Source: Lachnoclostridium sp. UBA1308
Lineage (GTDB): Bacteria; Bacillota; Clostridia; Lachnospirales; Lachnospiraceae
Length of the DNA stretch: 63,538 nucleotides
NCBI GenBank assembly: GCA_002307215.1
Contig: DBTU01000015.1
Coordinates: forward strand, 1-63,538
Direction of reading: 5' to 3'
Position numbers and translations under genes: made by a program. The notes beneath the pieces were generated by a model. That model saw only the letters and a list, made by a program, of their open reading frames with translations, had not been told where the DNA came from and searched no databases. Below are positions 61,634-63,538 of the stretch, piece by piece. The first letter of the stretch is position 1. Each line of letters begins with the position of its first letter.

Positions 61634-63385
61634 ATGAAACGTAATTTCCTGATTGTACTGTCCTTCCTGATACTTCTTGCTATCGGATTGACAGCTATTT
61701 TATATCTGGATAAAAAGGATGTAAAAATGTCCTACCCCTCATTCTTGGAAGCCGTAGACCGAGCACAGGTAGCAGAAGTCATTGTGAACGAGGCGGATAA
61801 CAACACCTTTCAAGCCAAGTTGAAAAATGATAGCAGCTTATATACTGTTCCAAATCCAAAAACCGAGAATTTTACAGAATACCTTCTGTTGAATAAGATA
61901 GAAGTTAACTACGGAAAGGAAAATGTTCTTGGTGGTTTGTTAAAGGTATTCCTAGTGGTAGGTATTGCCGTCCTAGTCTTCTGGTATATAAAGAACGGCC
62001 AGAATTCAGGAATAACAAAAAATGTTAATAAGAAGAACTGGAAACGACTATTTTCCACACCTACTAAGAAAGAGGCAGACGCTAAATCGATTACCTTGGC
62101 TCAAGTAGCCGGTAATATAGAAGCAAAGTCTATGGTGGAAGATATTATTTCCTTTATCCAGAATCCTGATAAATATTCTGCCGTCGGCGCTCGTATGCCA
62201 AAGGGACTGCTTCTCTACGGTCCTCCCGGAACAGGGAAAACCTTAATGGCAAAAGCAATTGCCGGTGAAGCCGGTGTTCCCTTCTTTGCTATGAGCGGCT
62301 CAGATTTTGTACAGATGTATGTCGGTGTTGGTGCAAGCCGAATCAGAAATCTGTTTAACAAAGCAAAAAAAAGCGACAAGGCAGTTATTTTTATTGATGA
62401 AATAGATGCAATCGGTAAAAAGAGAGCCAGAAATGTCTCTGCCAGCAATGATGAGCGTGACCAGACCCTAAATGCTCTTCTAACGGAAATGTCCGGCTTT
62501 CATGATAATCAAGGCATCATAGTGATTGGTGCAACGAACCGCCTTGATACTCTGGATGAAGCTCTGCTTCGCCCGGGTAGATTTGATCGTCATATTGAGA
62601 TTGGCCTTCCGGATGTCAATGCAAGAAAACATATACTTAGTCTTTACGCCAATAAAAAACCACTTTCCGATGATGTGGATCTGGAGGATCTGGCAAAATC
62701 AACCGTTTATTTCAGTGGTGCCATGCTGGAGACCTTGATTAACGAAGCTGCTATCAATGCGGGCAACCAAATGGAGCCTATCATCACAAAAGAGCATATC
62801 GACAAGGCCTTTTACACGGTTATTGCAGGCGCTCCTAAGACAGATCGCAGCTATATCACAGAGAAAGACCGAAGAATCACAGCTTATCATGAATCCGGGC
62901 ATGCTCTGGCAACCACGCTTTTGCTTCCCGAACATTTTATCTCAAAGGTGACTATTATCCCAAGTGTCAGAGGAGCAGGCGGCTTTAACTTAAGCATCCC
63001 GAAAGACACTATGTTCCAAAGCCGCAGACAATTAAAAGCTAATATTCAAGTACTACTTGCCGGAAGAGCCGCCGAGGAACTGATCTTTGGATCCGAAGAA
63101 ATCACTACCGGCGCCAGTAATGACATACAGAAGGCTTCACGACTGATCGCGGATTATCTTGATAAATATGGAATGGATGCGGAACTGGGACTGTTCAGTG
63201 TAGAAGCACTGGAGGAAGGACATGACAGCAGATTAATCTCCAAATGTCGCGCCTTCATGAACAGTACCTATGAAGAGACCAGAAAAACGATAGAAGAGAA
63301 CCTTCCTCTACTTGAACGCATCACCTCGGAACTCCTTGAGAAAGAATCCTTAAACGGAACCGATATTGAACGAATTTGTGCATAA
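61634..63385 (+). CDS. FtsH-like membrane AAA+ metalloprotease
   Basis: 583 aa, somewhat short for FtsH (usually 600-650). Two membrane segments (about 5-25 and 97-117) flank a small external domain. The AAA+ module has Walker A GPPGTGKT (from residue 196), Walker B VIFIDEIDAI and the second-region-of-homology ATNRLDTLDEALLRPGRFD. The zinc site is HESGH (near 421). The pore loop is FVQMYVGVGASR. It degrades membrane and soluble proteins using ATP. The shortened C-terminus and the phrase DRRITAYHESGH suggest a paralogue rather than the housekeeping FtsH, but this is not certain. Good ribosome site (GGAGG). Confidence 0.9.
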   Translation: MKRNFLIVLSFLILLAIGLTAILYLDKKDVKMSYPSFLEAVDRAQVAEVIVNEADNNTFQAKLKNDSSLYTVPNPKTENFTEYLLLNKIEVNYGKENVLGGLLKVFLVVGIAVLVFWYIKNGQNSGITKNVNKKNWKRLFSTPTKKEADAKSITLAQVAGNIEAKSMVEDIISFIQNPDKYSAVGARMPKGLLLYGPPGTGKTLMAKAIAGEAGVPFFAMSGSDFVQMYVGVGASRIRNLFNKAKKSDKAVIFIDEIDAIGKKRARNVSASNDERDQTLNALLTEMSGFHDNQGIIVIGATNRLDTLDEALLRPGRFDRHIEIGLPDVNARKHILSLYANKKPLSDDVDLEDLAKSTVYFSGAMLETLINEAAINAGNQMEPIITKEHIDKAFYTVIAGAPKTDRSYITEKDRRITAYHESGHALATTLLLPEHFISKVTIIPSVRGAGGFNLSIPKDTMFQSRRQLKANIQVLLAGRAAEELIFGSEEITTGASNDIQKASRLIADYLDKYGMDAELGLFSVEALEEGHDSRLISKCRAFMNSTYEETRKTIEENLPLLERITSELLEKESLNGTDIERICA

Positions 63386-63408
63386 AGGAATATAGGATAT
63401 AGGGATAT

Positions 63409-63466
63409 AAAAGATAGGAGCACTTGCGTTTAAACTCAGTAACGCAAATGCTCCTATCTTTTAATA
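63409..63466 (+). terminator. Intrinsic terminator of the FtsH-like gene
   Basis: 22-nt arms 63409-63430 and 63441-63462 (AAAAGATAGGAGCA with TTGCGTT, one mismatch) and a 10-nt loop. The 3' arm ends in TCTTTT. It lies 24 nt past the stop. Confidence 0.88.
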
Positions 63467-63538
63467 GTTATACGTTACCGTTCAGCCTTCAAAGAGATGT
63501 ATCTGGACTGGGGAAAAATGATTTTCATATAGGAGTAT

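Noticed and set aside
1..63538. CRISPR arrays, rRNA, tRNA genes
   Set aside because: No regularly spaced repeats or recognisable stable-RNA sequences were seen on reading; subtle tRNAs could only be excluded by a covariance-model scan.

Overview
The window looks like a low-GC, spore-forming, strictly anaerobic Firmicute, most likely a Clostridia/Lachnospiraceae relative. Pointers are AT-rich DNA with strong AGGAGG-type ribosome sites, an oxygen-sensitive class III ribonucleotide reductase, a corrinoid-protein reactivator, Csp-type subtilases, spore-coat cotJ remnants and a rich set of glycoside hydrolases. This placement is inference; no rRNA or tRNA gene is in the window.

Region 1 (1-17.8 kb) is the most striking part: a biosynthetic cluster that appears to make a glycosylated nonribosomal peptide. 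Two NRPS genes and a GT1 glycosyltransferase lie on the minus strand. The first NRPS runs off the left edge. Divergent to them is a plus-strand operon with a sugar 3-ketoreductase, an NDP-hexose 2,3-dehydratase and an SDR sugar reductase. This is the enzyme set for an NDP-2,6-dideoxyhexose. One adenylation domain carries the classic threonine code and is followed by a GGDSI-type carrier and the start of an epimerase-like domain. A heterodimeric ABC exporter, a 4-TM protein and an S41-protease lipoprotein follow and may export or process the product.

Region 2 (18.2-27.3 kb) holds nrdD-nrdG with a recognisable NrdR box and promoter, a large repeat-bearing surface protein, and a divergent LytTR/GHKL two-component system. 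Paired direct repeats abut the -35 of the surface-protein promoter, as expected for LytTR control.

Region 3 (27.3-34.9 kb) is a scarred accessory island. It has two YhcG/DUF1016 nuclease-family loci (one intact, one with a single nonsense codon), a frameshifted gene whose C-terminus is a captured subtilase tail, a decayed IS with long inverted repeats enclosing another subtilase tail, and a cassette bounded by 32-bp direct repeats.

Region 4 (35.1-47.9 kb) is a colinear glycan-utilisation operon on the minus strand: AraC regulator, GH35, GH30, ABC binding protein and two permeases, GH63-like, GH65 phosphorylase and beta-phosphoglucomutase. No hydrolase has a signal peptide, so the system imports oligosaccharides and breaks them down inside the cell.

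Region 5 (48.3-52.8 kb) is decayed: cotJB/cotJC remnants, a complete IS66-family element, a short gene cut by it, and a broken SulP transporter.

Region 6 (52.8-63.5 kb) has an intact Csp-like subtilase, a class III aminotransferase, a RACo-like ferredoxin/ASKHA protein, a GH26-like protein behind a cre-like site, an intact SulP-STAS transporter and an FtsH-like protease.
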